64,000 nucleotides of DNA, taken from NCBI GenBank assembly GCA_009823395.1, contig CM020509.1:5407501-5471500 (forward strand), read 5' to 3'. Position 1 is the first letter of the stretch; every line of letters starts with the position of its first letter. Positions 22,736-35,101 of the stretch are shown piece by piece. Source of the DNA: Thamnaconus septentrionalis. Its lineage: Eukaryota; Chordata; Actinopteri; Tetraodontiformes; Monacanthidae. Under the pieces are notes generated by a model. It saw only the letters and a program-made list of their open reading frames with translations. It was not told the DNA's origin and made no database searches. Made by a program: the position numbers and the translations under genes.

Positions 22736-23903
22736 CCAAATTGCTATTTTACAAGACGCTGAGGAGAGACAGTTGACAGGTCACACGGCTGCTGATTCAT
22801 TCAGTCAGTCATTTTCGGAAAAGCAAGACGCTGCCGGGGTTGTTGCGCTTCATGGTTTTGACTGTTAAATGAAATGAACCACCAACACACGTGACAGTGG
22901 GCAGCAATAGGCTTCCCCAACATTGGTTCTGGGCCTCTGTTAGCTCCGCCCCCTGACAACGCCCAGGCTTTCGCCTTGCTGTAGCCACACGTACAGCAGC
23001 AGGAAGCTGAAGCCTCGACTTTTTAAATCGATTAAATCAGAAGGCTGCACATAAAATAAAATAAATATTTTGATGAGTTTCTTTTAGTTGAAATTTTATT
23101 TTGCATGTGTGCAATATTAAGTCAGTTATTGTATAGTATTAATCTTTGCTTGTTCCATATGCTTCCACTGGTTTGAGTCCATATAAAAAGGTTCAGTTAT
23201 ATCAGGAGGAAGATTCTTTTTTCAATAATGTCGGCCCCCAATTTTGTCCTAAGTTTTAAATTTTGGCCCACTGTGTATTTGAGTTTGACAACCCTGCTGT
23301 AAGCAGAGGGCTAAACGTGCAGCTTAGGGACGACTCGTTTTAAGTTTCCTCCGTTTCCTCTCGACGATTTATTTGGACCGATTCCTTCTCTCCCTCCCTC
23401 GCTCTGCTCGCCCGCCCATCTCAACGCTTCTCGCTGCGGCGTCGCATTTCACAGCACTCAGCCGTTGGGATTACACCGCTCAAATCTCTCCCTGCCGTAC
23501 CGAGCGCTGCCATGACAACAGCACGGGATCTGCATGCGGGCGTGCGTGTGCGTGCGTGCAGCAGGGCGGGAGATGCGATCGTGTGTCTAATTGCAAATCT
23601 TGGAGCTGCGTTTGTTGCTGCTGTTTTGCGCGACTTGTGCCGTCCTCGCGCTGACGCGTCGCATCTTCGCGTGCTTCCCCCGAGTGCCGAAAGGTTCGGC
23701 CGTGTGCATTTCAGCAGCAGGAAAGCGTCCGCGGTGATTGCAGGGTGGCCCTGGCACCTACTCTGGCAGCAGGGGAAGAAGGCCAGAGGAGTGTCTGCAG
23801 CGAGCCGAGCACATGGTGTTATTACAGAAGGGGTTGGTTGGCGTGTGTGGCCTGGCCCGCACTGTCGGCATCTACCGATATTGCCGAAGCAAATCACTCC
23901 CCA
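22736..23903. other. rapgef2 intron 5 sequence
   Basis: Unique intronic DNA following the duplication. It includes a moderately CpG-rich stretch (about 23390-23720) with no recognised exon. The frames over it have no familiar domains or splice-consistent RAPGEF2 match. Confidence 0.6.
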
Positions 23904-23928
23904 CTGTGTGTGTGTGTGTGTGTGTGTG
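23904..23928 (+). repeat. (GT)n microsatellite
   Basis: About 12 GT units in intron 5. Confidence 0.92.
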
Positions 23929-24266
23929 AAGGTGTGAAGGAATACGCAGCGTAGGGAGAAATGATTCTTACTTGAAAGTGAAAAGGCAGGAAGGGGGGTT
24001 TGTTTGATGTCTTACTAGGTGAGGAAAGGCAGAGCCAGCGCAAGATGGCAATTGGGGATTTTTTTTTTTAGGCATCTCGCTTGATAAAAAGCTCCTTGAA
24101 ATCGACGTTTCAAAAGCAACAGCTGCAGTTCACAGCTGCAGCGCAGCCCAGAGGAGGGAGGTAGGTACTGCGGTTACCGTGGTGTGGATTTTTTGAGAAA
24201 AGGTGGCAAAAGAGAATGCAGGGAGAGTGCTAGACTGTTAGTTTATGATATATGTTTTATGATACA

Positions 24267-24377
24267 CACTACCAGTCAAAAGTTTGGACAAATACTTCTG
24301 ATTTAATGGTTTTTCTTTCATTTTCATGACTATTTACGTTGTAGATATTAAACAAAAAAAAGTGTGAAATAACTCAA
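24267..24377 (-). mobile_element. Tc1/mariner-like MITE fragment
   Basis: It starts after TA with CACTACCAGTCAAAAGTTTG followed by gacaaatacttctg, then ttttctttcattttcatgac. It matches the reverse complement of the right end of the 47940-48291 element. The element is truncated after aaaaagtgtgaaataactcaa and abuts an AT repeat. Confidence 0.8.
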
Positions 24378-25110
24378 TATATATATATTATATATATTTC
24401 ATAATAATTTTTTTCATTTTTCATTTTAAGCCCAGTTTTGTAAATCCATGGGGGGGGGGGTTAATTCGACTCAATGACGCAGTTATGATGAGGAGGAGAC
24501 GAGTTTTGCCCGATTTCTGCACGTTAATGACTTCCAAAGACTTGTGCTGCAAAGTTCAGCTGGAGCTCACAGCGAGCTCGTTCCGTCCATTTCGTCCAGC
24601 TGTGATGCTCAAACTGTCCTGATTCCTCCTCCTCCTCCTTAACGACAGCTGCTGCCGAATGTTTGCATGGATTTCATCTCAGTTCTGGCTCCCTTTTGGC
24701 GCATAATGATTAGCGGGAAAAAAAAAGACCGCATCTGTTCTGATGTGCGGGCCTCTCACAAGGGCCTCTGTTGTTCAACAGATGCGCCGCTACCTCCTGC
24801 TTCCGACGCTCCTCCGAGACGCCGGCGACGTTCACTCAGCGCACTCTTTGCGAACGCCAACATTTGATTTGGTGCAAAAAAAATAAAAAATAAAAAAAAA
24901 AAACTGGGTCAGAGTCTCTACAAGGCAATGACTCTGGAGGGGGGTTGAAAAAGAAAAACAGCCCACATGACTTCAACTCCAGAGAGGACATGGTTAAATA
25001 AGGCAGTGATGAAACTTCAGTGGGAGGCTTTTCATATATATACACTGGTGCAGAAATATCACAGCACCAGCTGTGAGGAAGGGAATGTCAAACTATGGCG
25101 AGGGAAAGTA

Positions 25111-25184
<74 letters not shown>

Positions 25185-25197
25185 TTATATGTACGTG

Positions 25198-25270
<73 letters not shown>
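25111..25270 (+). repeat. Compound (AT)n-(AC)n microsatellite, about 160 bp
   Basis: A long (AT)n run with small interruptions (acatttatatgtacgtg near 25181-25198) is followed by about 30 AC units. It lies in intron 5. The frames over it (poly-IY, poly-TH, poly-VC) are repeat translations. Confidence 0.95.
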
Positions 25271-25275
<5 letters not shown>

Positions 25276-25828
25276 CGGCCAAAAAAAAAGAAGGAAAACC
25301 TGCATTAATATTTAATTTGTATAAGTACTTATATACATAGATACTTCTTTCAAAGTTTGATGAAATTACGATAACACTACTGCTGTACTGTTGTACAATG
25401 TTTTCCCAACAGGTGACGTTACCCTTATGACTGTAGCATCGACAAGTGTTGAGGTAACAAACAGAACCTAAGCAGTAGTTTGCTGTACACGTAAATGTCA
25501 AGAAGCCAATGGCAACCACTTTGAGCACCTCTTGTAATAGTGTAGGTGAGGTAACTTGTATTAATGTCATCATGTCCAAATAAATTTGGTATTGAAATAT
25601 TTAGCTAAGTTTTTCTTTTCTTGACACGTCCATACGTTATTCTGGATGACTGTGTATATATGCAAATATAACATCTGCCTCAAAAACCCCAAGGGGAGAC
25701 AAATTGTGTTACACACACGATGTTCATCTCTCGTCACTCTAATGGCAGATTAGATGCTGGGAGCAAAAAGTCAAAATAGAGCTTTGTGTAACACTCCCTG
25801 AAATTTGTAAAGCTGTGACAGGCAAAAG

Positions 25829-25832
<4 letters not shown>

Positions 25833-25875
<43 letters not shown>
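25833..25875 (+). repeat. (GT)n microsatellite adjacent to the exon 5 donor
   Basis: About 21 GT units, which is (CA)n on the rapgef2 transcript, beginning 16 nt downstream of the exon 5 5' splice site. Intronic CA repeats near 5' splice sites are known hnRNP L binding elements. Confidence 0.95.
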
Positions 25876-25877
<2 letters not shown>

Positions 25878-25891
25878 CAAGTGTGACTCAC

Positions 25892-25967
25892 CACAATCAT
25901 CTCGGAGGGCTCCAGTACGATGCACTCACATCCGCGCCGGAGGCTGCCTGCAGATCGCTTCCCAAAA
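25892..25967 (-). CDS. rapgef2: rapgef2 coding exon 5
   Basis: This 76-bp exon sits between acceptor ccgctcag and donor GTG|gtgagt. Its first base completes AGT (Ser) with exon 4; it then encodes FGKRSAGSLRRGCECIVLEP and SEMIV, ending in phase 0. Human RAPGEF2 has SFRRG where this has SLRRG. The exon closes the first cNBD-like domain. The canonical phosphate-binding cassette (G-E-x-A ... R-x-A) is replaced by FGKRSAGSLRRG, consistent with a domain that does not bind cyclic nucleotide in the classic way. The length is not a multiple of three, so skipping would shift the frame. Simple repeats lie close on both sides: (CA)n on the transcript strand 16 nt past the donor, and (GU)n about 70 nt upstream. 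Confidence 0.95.
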
Positions 25968-26034
25968 CTGAGCGGAAAAAGGAAAAAGAATCCGATTTAG
26001 ATTTAGGGAAAAAAAGGAAACTCATGCGCGCTCG

Positions 26035-26058
26035 CACACACACACACACACACACACA
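26035..26058 (+). repeat. (CA)n microsatellite upstream of exon 5
   Basis: About 12 CA units, which is (GU)n on the transcript, ending about 67 nt before the exon 5 acceptor. It is complementary to the (CA)n on the other side of the exon. Confidence 0.95.
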
Positions 26059-26939
26059 AAAGAGATCGGCGCTCATCAAATAAAAGCGGCATCTACTTAT
26101 TTGTTGTTAAAAATCTATCTGGGGGACAACCAGGTCACCCAGTGCATGTGTGACGACTTCTCAACCTATGCGGGGAAAAACGTCACGGGCGGCAGCACTG
26201 AATGGACAGTTCCCTCCTTTCAGTCCAAACCGCTGGCGACGCAGGAGGAGCGCCCGCCTCTGGAAAAGTCCGCTCTCATGACGTCACAAGCTTTTTTACA
26301 GTGTGCCTCGCTCTAAGCGAGGGGGAGAACCGCAGGGTATTAAAAGGAGCAGCAGCAGCAGCCGTGGAAAGACTGAGCGCCAGGAGGCCCGACCGCTGGG
26401 CTGGAGGAAGAATGCAGCCTTTGTCCCAACGCCGCGATCAAGGCGGCGACACAAGGTCGTCCTTGTTTTGTTATTTCTAATATCTTCCCATTGAGAACGT
26501 GACCCACATTTTGGTGGGTCGGCTGTTCCGCCGGTTGGTTGGTTGGTTTCGCTGATCCTCCAGCGAGATAAACTCGAGAACCTCCAGAAGGAGGCGGGCG
26601 CTGCTGCCGGGGACGGCGTTGTTGCATTATTTACATTCTCCAGTCGGGAGTCTTTCCGGGGGAAAAGTGGGACGTTTATCTTTAAACTTGTCGAGGCATC
26701 CTGATACTTGAGATGATGGGGCTTTGGTATTTTTAGTGAGTAAAGTCTTTTTTAATTCTAACGGCCGAGCGGGGGGACGCCTGCGATCACAAAGCCTGTT
26801 AGGAAAAAGGTTGTGCACAAATTTTTATTTCATTGGTAAAAACAGCCTTTGACATTTTCATCTGATTAAAGAAAGAGTTCTGTGATTTAAATCAGGGACA
26901 AACACTTTTCTGTGTCTACAACTGGTCAGTAAATGTTCA

Positions 26940-27160
26940 CTGAACAGCTTTGTACCCTCAACCATTGTTGATATCGAACCTGATGCTGAAGCACTTTTTT
27001 TAATAAATTCTCTACATTCTTGTATGCGTTGCTCTCATTTGTCATTCTACTGTAAGATTGTCCTACGATGCTGTATGGTGAATGTTATTTTACTGTCTGT
27101 ACATCAAATTCACTGTCAGGTACAAATAAAGAAACATTGAACCTTTAACCTTGAAGTTAA
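26940..27160 (+). repeat. Possible LINE or retroposon 3' end
   Basis: The stretch ends tcaggtacaaataaagaaac, carrying an AATAAA signal, after a T-rich low-complexity region resembling fish retroposon 3' tails. No reverse transcriptase frame is present. Weak call. Confidence 0.3.
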
Positions 27161-29359
27161 TTAAACTGACACATTATATCTGCATTATATATCAGCACTC
27201 TGCCAACCTGCTTTCTAAGAACACACAGCACTCGCACACTATTTTATGCAGGCTTCTGTTGTAATTTGCAGTGACTTTCTTTGTGTTACTTGCAGCTTTT
27301 CAACCCAAATCTTGAATTCATCAGATTCTCTTGTTCCATCATCATTTAAAACCACGCAGGTGGTCGTCCTCATCCATCACGCCTACGTGCTCAGACCTCA
27401 GGGCACAGTGCGACCTAAATGCTCTGCAGCCTGCAGCGACATTTTGTGGGTTCTGCCTGGTCGGTCTGTCTGCAGAGAAAATACCTGTCGCTGCAGCTCA
27501 CCAATACTCCAGCAGCCACTAATGATTTTTTTTTTTCTCCATGGTGCTTTTTTAAATTTTCTAAAAGCAGATTCAGCTTGCTCTGCCCCTCCCCCGTTTC
27601 ACAGGCGGGCCTTTGTTGGGTTTTTGTGTTGTTTTCTTTTTTCCTCTTTTGTCAGCCGTTCTGTTGTTTCTCAGCTTGTGCTGCAGTTTTACTGGATTGA
27701 ACGCGTCAACTTCCCCCGATGCCTCTTCAAACAATGGCCTGTCAAAGCAGACCAAAGTGATGCACGCAGTGTGGCGGTGAAGTGGGAGCGCGGGAACAAA
27801 GCGCCACGACTATCTGACCCCGATGAGCCGAGCGGCAGTCGGACCATTAACGCCAATTTGCATCGCATGAGCCGCCGTTCTAATTGGCTGCTGCCTCGCA
27901 AATATCAAACAAGTGAAAACTTGCCCGCGGACCCGACAGCTGCAGTATGGAAAGATTATCAGATTTTTTTTTCTCTCTCTCTTTCTTTTCGCTCACATTC
28001 TCACAATAAAGAAAAAAAAATGCTCTAATTCTTCCAGCGGGGATGAATCGTCGGCTGGGCAGCGGCTTCAGAGAGACGGAGCGCTGGTTTTGATCTGGTT
28101 TCCACTGAAATCTGGAGTCCGTGCTCGCTCTGATCTGTTGAGCTCCCCTTGGCTCGTCCCGCTGCGGGCAAAGGAAAAAAAAGAAACCCGCAGCAGCGAT
28201 TCCGCCCCAACGCACTGCACCGAAAAACCCGCCGGGCCACCAGAGCGCGGGGGAGAAAAGTGACGTGCTCAGTCATGTTGCCGTGTTCCGTTCCAAGCCT
28301 TTGTAATTTAATGCGCTGTTCTGCAGGAGGCCAACGCCACTGGCAACGTGAGACGTTAAGGAGCGGGATTATTATGGGAGCTGCAGGCTTTTTTTTTTTT
28401 TTTTTGAACACAAAAGTGTCTTGTTTGGAGATTAAAGCCCTTACTGCTGTACGACTGGTGCGAAGCAAATATGAAATGCGGCATGGCGTGCAAGCCAACA
28501 CAGGGTGCATGACGCAGCAAGCGTAAAATGTCAAATGCAAAATAAACTTTTCAGATTTCATGCAGGGCGTTGTGTTCATGGGCAGTTGGCCAGATTGACG
28601 AGCCCCACTGTCTCCAGTTCCAGCTTGTGCTACTGCCTTTACAAGATTTGCCGTGTGATAAGGCCGACAGATGTTCAAAGGAATGAGGGACGAGACAGTT
28701 TGCTTTGTTTCGTGCTGAATTGTCGTTGTCCTCAAGTGAAAGTTGTGCATCCAGCTGCACTCGAGTTTAAACACAGACGATGGTGAAGTGAGGAAAAACA
28801 GCACTTGTTGTCTCATCAAAGGGGATTCAACATGGAGAGAGCATGAAATATTCAACACAGAGCATACAGCCCGTGAATATAGAAAGTAAATACTGTATAC
28901 ATGGACAAAACCACCCGAGAACTTGTCTTGTTCAGATGATTAAAGCGTATAAATCATTAATAGAGCAATTAGGAGAACGCTGCAACGCGGACTGGAAGAA
29001 AGGCCTCACACGCATCCCGATTACGGCGATGAAACACGATTCGAATCAGACATGCTTGGATTGGTTCACGTTTTTTCTAAGACTCTTGTCTGCTTCTTGT
29101 CTCCTTTAATGCAATTAAATCTCAAATTCAACAAAGCTGTTGATCAATATCAATTGCTGTTCCATTTCTCAAGGCTCTGATCCCTCTTCACATCCACCCA
29201 GTGCAACAAGAAAGCATAAACAACGTTCGGTTTGACCCAAATGTAGGAGTGTGGAGGTTTGCGTAGACATACTGACAAAATTCTAGACTCTGCTTCCATG
29301 TTTTGACTCATTTACTGGTCGCACAGCATTCATAAGATGTTTGTTTCAGATGGGAAAGC

Positions 29360-29450
29360 ACCGATACCGGGGTTGAGTACTCCACTCACACTCATAAAAT
29401 GTGCGCCGATACCACGACACCGATACCACTTGTATAGTATGTATATGGCA
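29360..29450. repeat. Interspersed repeat fragment (CCGATACC motifs)
   Basis: Repeated accgatacc/ccgataccac units (agcaccgataccggggttga ... ccgataccacgacaccgata) are typical of an old teleost dispersed repeat. The boundaries are unclear. Confidence 0.4.
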
Positions 29451-31740
29451 ATTTTTGTTACATTTGTGTGAAACTTGTGACAGTCACCCTATGTTCTCAA
29501 AAAAAACCACATTTTGCAACGCAGGCTGACTTCTAGAAGAACAAAAGCACGAGAAACCGACACTCTTTTAAGAACTAAACCATACAGTCAAGATCATAAA
29601 CACGGCGCCATCAGAGATGTCGAGTCGGATTCAGACAGGCGACCAGTGTCTCCATCCTTTCAAAGTAAACCCTCAAGATCAGACCCCTGTCGACGGATTG
29701 GACATCTCGCCGGCCTCGGTGGCCTCGCATTCCAGCCGCCACTCGCGACGCAGCCGGCTCGGGGGTCTGGAATGTCAGCCCGCGTGCATCGCCAGCCTCT
29801 CGGCCCACAGCCCAAGTCCACCCCGATCCACTCCACAGTCAGACTTAACCGGCGTGTTGGCTAATCTGCAGCCGGCGGGCCGATCGTGTCAGCGGCGACA
29901 ACGCTTGGCTAAGCTGTTTAGCAGCGAGCGGCGAGGAGGCATGCTGGCTTTTCCAACCCAGCAGCAGGCCCCTAAGAAGGACAAAGATTAAACTCCTCGG
30001 TTATGCAAGACTTGAGACCCTTGTGCAGAGAAGAGAGGGAGGCGGAGGTCAGAGGAAGGAGGACTGCAAGTCTCGAGAGACCCTGCTGTTGATACAACCA
30101 AACCCCTCGGGTTTAAAAGAGAAGGAGCAGGAGTCTAATTCTGAGAGACACCCAGAATTCCACAAATATTGTTTTTTTCGGGGGGATGTTGGGCCATAAA
30201 GCCAAGCGGCACTCCACCTGCCACTCCTTTAGTTAGCAGCGTTGGAATGGAAGTGCTTTGTAGGCAAGACAGAGGAACATCTATGAAATCCGCAGTCTTT
30301 GATTTGCACATAGTAAACGGTCCAGAAGGTAGTTACACATTTATGTTAACATCCGGCCCAGTATTCCACCCTCCTTTACACTTCCACACACCCACCCTGG
30401 TTGTTTTATTACTAGTGTGCAGCCTCCAGTCTCTCCTGGAGATTGGTGGAAGTAGAACGTGCATAAGGTTAAAAACTGAAAACTTGCAATGAATATGTTT
30501 CATCCCAATGGTCAAGCCAACAGTTTGGTCACACAAAAATATGCCAAGTTCAAGTCCAGCGTCCACCACTAACGACCATTTAACCACACGGCACCTTGCA
30601 AACAAACGGTATTGGAGCAGCGCTGCCATGCCTGTCCTGCTTGGGGAAAACGGAGGATGACAACCGTGACTTGTGACTTTTGTTTCCCGAAATACTACCA
30701 CGATGAAACTGTCATGTCAGAGAGAAAAGGGCACCGACGGCGAGAGTCGGGGGAGACGGCAGCAACGAGCGACTCCTCCAAACTTTGCCCGGGTCCCATC
30801 AATCACCCGTCATCTGATCCATTGTGCCTTTTCAACACCTTCGCCCCTCAGCTCAAAGCAGCCCGCGTTGTTTGCAACACCGAAGTCACGTCTCAAGCCG
30901 CAAACGCGACAAACGAACGCACGCACGCGGGCGGCCCCCTCGGCACCCTCGGCAGCCAAATCCAAAATAACATCAAAGCCATGTTTCGCATTCCACACTC
31001 GAAGGGTTTACTGCAGCCGGCTCCCGCTCTTGGAGACAGGCAGACTTTTAAATTACAACCCAAAACATGGGAGGTCCTTGGCAGGGCTTTGGTGAGTCAT
31101 ATGCGGCAGTCACTCTTTGCTGGAGTCTGGAAACTCACCCCCGACACTCCAAACGTCTCCCGGAGTGACGCCGCCACCTGATAAGATAAGAAGGCTTCTG
31201 CCTTAAAACATCCGAGCCCAGTTAGTCCACCGTTAGTCCCAGATCGGCGATGGAAATCCCGACGAGTTGGTCCGGCTGCCACATATCGTCCTGCACGAGT
31301 CCTGCTGCTGCTGTGTGTGTGCGTGTGCGTGTCTGTGTGCGGACCAGCCTCTGCCCAGTGGCTCTGCCCCTTTTCTCTCTCCTGCTCTCTCCCTCGCCCT
31401 CCCTAGTGTGGTGTGTTGACTGCACACAGCATTCCAGTGTAAGACTCACTTCCTGTTACCGAGTTACACATGACTGAGGGAGTGGGGTGTGTCCATGCGT
31501 GTCCGTGCCTGTGTGCGTGTGTAGGATGGAGAATCTAGAACAAAAAGTGATTTTGGAAAAGAATGAATTCAGAATAATTACATTTTTATCTTATCATTGG
31601 CGCCAACAATGAAAAATTTGATTTTGGTGAAATTTTGCATATTGCAAAAGTAGTTAAGAATCTTTCTCACTTACTTGAATCTGTTTCATTTGAAAAAATA
31701 CAAATCTATAAAATCTATACAAATCTGGCATAAAAGCCCA

Positions 31741-31930
31741 TTAAAGGTCCCATATGATGGTAAACGACAACTTTTAGCAATGATATACATCTTTACTCGA
31801 CCAAATCTCCCTTAAAGTGGCACAAACGCAAGTCCTCTGTCGCAGACTACGAAATTAAATTGTGTGCAAAAACACACAGGTAAGGACATCAGCCCATAGT
31901 GATGTCACAAAGAGCCCTGACACCAGCAGT
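31741..31930 (+). repeat. Interspersed repeat fragment (AAAGGTCCCATAT family)
   Basis: It begins TTAAAGGTCCCATATGATGG and contains tagtgatgtcacaaagagcc, a combination I associate with a common teleost non-autonomous DNA repeat. The right end is not identified. Confidence 0.45.
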
Positions 31931-34587
31931 CACGTCTTCGTTCTGTCCTTTGAAACTGCTCTATGCTCATTGCGTTTCTGGTGCCCTTCGATACATGGGA
32001 AGAAATTCTGGATATATTATGACTTTTGAGCTGAACGTCTTTTGGGACAATGCGCCATGTGAGGCTGGGAAGGAAAATATACTCTGAAATCTGGGGATTC
32101 TTCTCACCAGACAAATGTACGAGCAAAGATCAACCCACGTGTTGGAGCTGGAGGTGCAAATTAAAGGAATAAATAAGTGATGAGCTGATCCGTCAGAGCT
32201 GAGTCCGCCTCGACTCCTGCTGAATGTCAAGAAACAGTTTGCCTGCCACTGACCTTTCCACTCCGTCCAAACCATTTGGTCACCGGCTGCTGATATGACC
32301 CGATTTACTGACTAAACAAGCTGACGAGCGGCAGTAGACTGTTGGTGATGAACGACAACAGCGGCAAGAGGAAGTGGAAGCGAGAACAGTTTGGGGTCAG
32401 TACTGGGAAGTCATCGCGTGTTGTCAATGGCGAACCACCTCGGCAAATAACACGAAGGGTAAAAACATAAAAGAAAGCAAAATGTAACTATTTATTTTTG
32501 AGCAAACACACTCTCATGTTCTGTCTCGGCCATCAAATATGAGAATCTCCTTTGAGTCTCTTTCTAGACCTTTTGGGTCTTAAAATATGATGTTATTTCT
32601 TTTTCATAGATTCTCATATTAGAGTTCACACTGGCCTCTGGCTTTTAATTCAGCTCCGTGCACTCCGGAGTCTTGGACTTAATGACTGACTCATTCCTCT
32701 TCCTCTGGATCATATCTCACAACGGCTGCAGCCGAGCACTGATGCATATCAGGTTTTTAACCTTGCTGCCAGTCTGGATGCGAGCTGTCCCTTTCGGGGG
32801 CAGAGCCCGCCTGAAATCCAACTCCACTACACCTCTAAGAGCTTCAGGAAGTCCTGCCGGACTCCCTTCGCTTCCTCCTGTCAAAAGTCATTTGGCCTGC
32901 GAGTCATTTTGCCCTTGTTACATTGATGCTTATTTTTCCTAAAGTAAATCCATAAGGTAAAGTAACAGGAGGGAAAAGGCTGGGAAGACAACGGGGGAAA
33001 TTGTGATAAACTGAAAGTGACGTCTGGCTAGAAATTTGTCACTGTGATGAAATGATGAAAAACACGATCATGAAAAATTAAATGTTATTGTATGCGTGTT
33101 TGTGCGTCACACAGTGTCAAACTAGTTCCATTTATTTTTTGAGAAACAAACACGCACACAAAAAATGACAGTTAAAAATGACAAAGCCTGGCTGTCCCAA
33201 AAAAATCATAACATTTTTTTTTATGAAGACGATAATTCAGAAAGTCCATTTAAAAATGTCATTCCCACATCATGCTCTCACCACCGGGGAAATATGTCCC
33301 ATTTTATTTCACCCCCAAGGCAGCAACACAGCACTTGGTGTGTCACAGGTCAGGCTTTGGTAATAAATACGTAATTGCAATTCCACAAACCCAACCCTAC
33401 GGCAGCAAGCAGGGGTCACATGCTTTAACGTCATATGCTTGGATGCGTTATGTGTGTATTTTGAAGCAATTAACAGTTAAAGGGATTACCTGGATTACTT
33501 CAGAAAGGCAGTAATCAGGCAGTTAGACTGTTACCCAAATCTTTTGGATTTCATCACGCATCCGCAGCAGAAGTGCGTTGAAAGGTGAGTCTTCCAGCCC
33601 CGAGGCTGAACAGCTTCTACTGTAGTTTGGCAAGATGGAATTGAATATTTCAGAATTGCATAACATGTCTGTCCGGTTGCCATGCAAGTTTGCCAGTACG
33701 GAGAAGATCACTTTAAGCACAGTGAGATGACCTCAAACCATCTCATGCAGCAAATTAGCCCTTACAGAAGCTTCCTGCTCGCGAATGCTTAGTAAACACT
33801 TTTTTTGAAGACCCTACTGTTTCCAAGTGGCTGCGGCCAGGCATTAGCTCGAATCTGCCAATATCTGCAAATCCCCCAACTTCCCCCCTGCAGATTCCAC
33901 CAGACACACTTTCACCTTGTCAAACTAGAAAGGTTGAATTTCAGAAGGCAGCGGGCGCCGTGGCACATTTCCGATCGGGACTTAGCGCCTTTTGAAATGC
34001 GCGCTGCGTCCGCGCAAATACGGAGGGTGACCGCGGCTGAACCTCTCCGCGGAGCCCCACAAGTCTCGGAGCAGCTGTAGGTGTGCATGTTATGCAAGCC
34101 TGGCTCGCACATGAAAAAGATTCACTGTTTTCCAGACGCCCACAGAGACGGTTCACATAACAAGACCAGCCCGTGAAATCGCAGCTTTTTAACATTTGGG
34201 TCTTGGCTCAAAAAGTGTTGATCGCGGAGGAGGAGAGGAAGGCAGAGACGAAGAGAAGAGAAGAGAGGAGAGAGAGAAGTCTGAAGGTCTCCGAGGGTGA
34301 CGTAGATAATTACTAACCCTTCACTCTCTCTATCACTCCTGCACCGGCAAATATGTAGCCAGTGTTTGTGTGCATACACTCAAGGTATTTGTGGATGGCA
34401 TTAGTTAAGTTTTTTTTTTTTCAAATTGTGTGGTGTGATGTAACAGGTTATTAGGATCTCTGGGCAACACCCATGTGCGAACATCAGCTGCAGGCTTAGC
34501 AGAGAGCAGTGAAATGACACAGAGTGTAAGAAGGTTGAGCAGAGCTCCATTTCTAGATCGATTTGCCTTTTTTTTGGATGAACAGTA

Positions 34588-35101
34588 GCTGCGTTTCCAT
34601 GACCCCTAGAACTGTGAAAAACCTACATATGGCAATAAAAAAACTGCGAATGGAAACACCTAAACTTCAAAGAACCTCTCAAATATGGCTAAAAGGTTTT
34701 GACGCTCTCATGAGGTGGTTTTTCAGATGTATTGATAAAGAGGTGTATCGCAAAAGTTTACACATTAGCGGGCACCTGGCGTACTGTCAGTGAACTGGTC
34801 ACGTGACCAGTTCACTTCAAGTGAAAAACCGCGCATTATGCTTGGACGGAGGAGGAGACAGAATACATTTTAAAGTAATCAAAGAGAAAAATATAACAGC
34901 CATTCTTGACAGCAAAAAAATGGAAACAAACAAAAGCAAACTTAATTTTAAGAGAATTACATCCCACAGGAATTACGAGAATTACGGCTTTTGCTTGTCA
35001 CACCATTCAATGGAAACACAATTGCAAATCGCAATTTTACTTGGTTGAAATTTTTGAAATATCGCTTTTGTTTTGCGAAAAACTGTAATGGAAATACAAC
35101 T
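34588..35101. mobile_element. Probable non-autonomous DNA element with GCGTTTCCAT termini
   Basis: The left end reads gctgcgtttccatgacccct and the right end gaaaaactgtaatggaaata; internal aatggaaacac motifs recur (34650, 34920, 35010). The inverted GTTTCCAT/ATGGAAA termini and AT-rich interior resemble teleost MITE-like repeats. No transposase frame is present. A perfect 24-bp palindrome lies near its centre. Confidence 0.5.
34791..34814. repeat. Perfect 24-bp palindrome
   Basis: TGAACTGGTCAC is immediately followed by GTGACCAGTTCA, its exact reverse complement, with no spacer. The centre contains an E-box-type CACGTG. Confidence 0.95.

Noticed and set aside
27246..28858. Two long adjacent open frames (260 codons plus strand, 277 codons minus strand)
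   Set aside because: They lie in intron 4 and contain low-complexity stretches (poly-F, poly-K) translated from homopolymers. They have no domain I recognise and no splice-consistent link to RAPGEF2. Chance frames of this size are plausible in 64 kb read in six frames.
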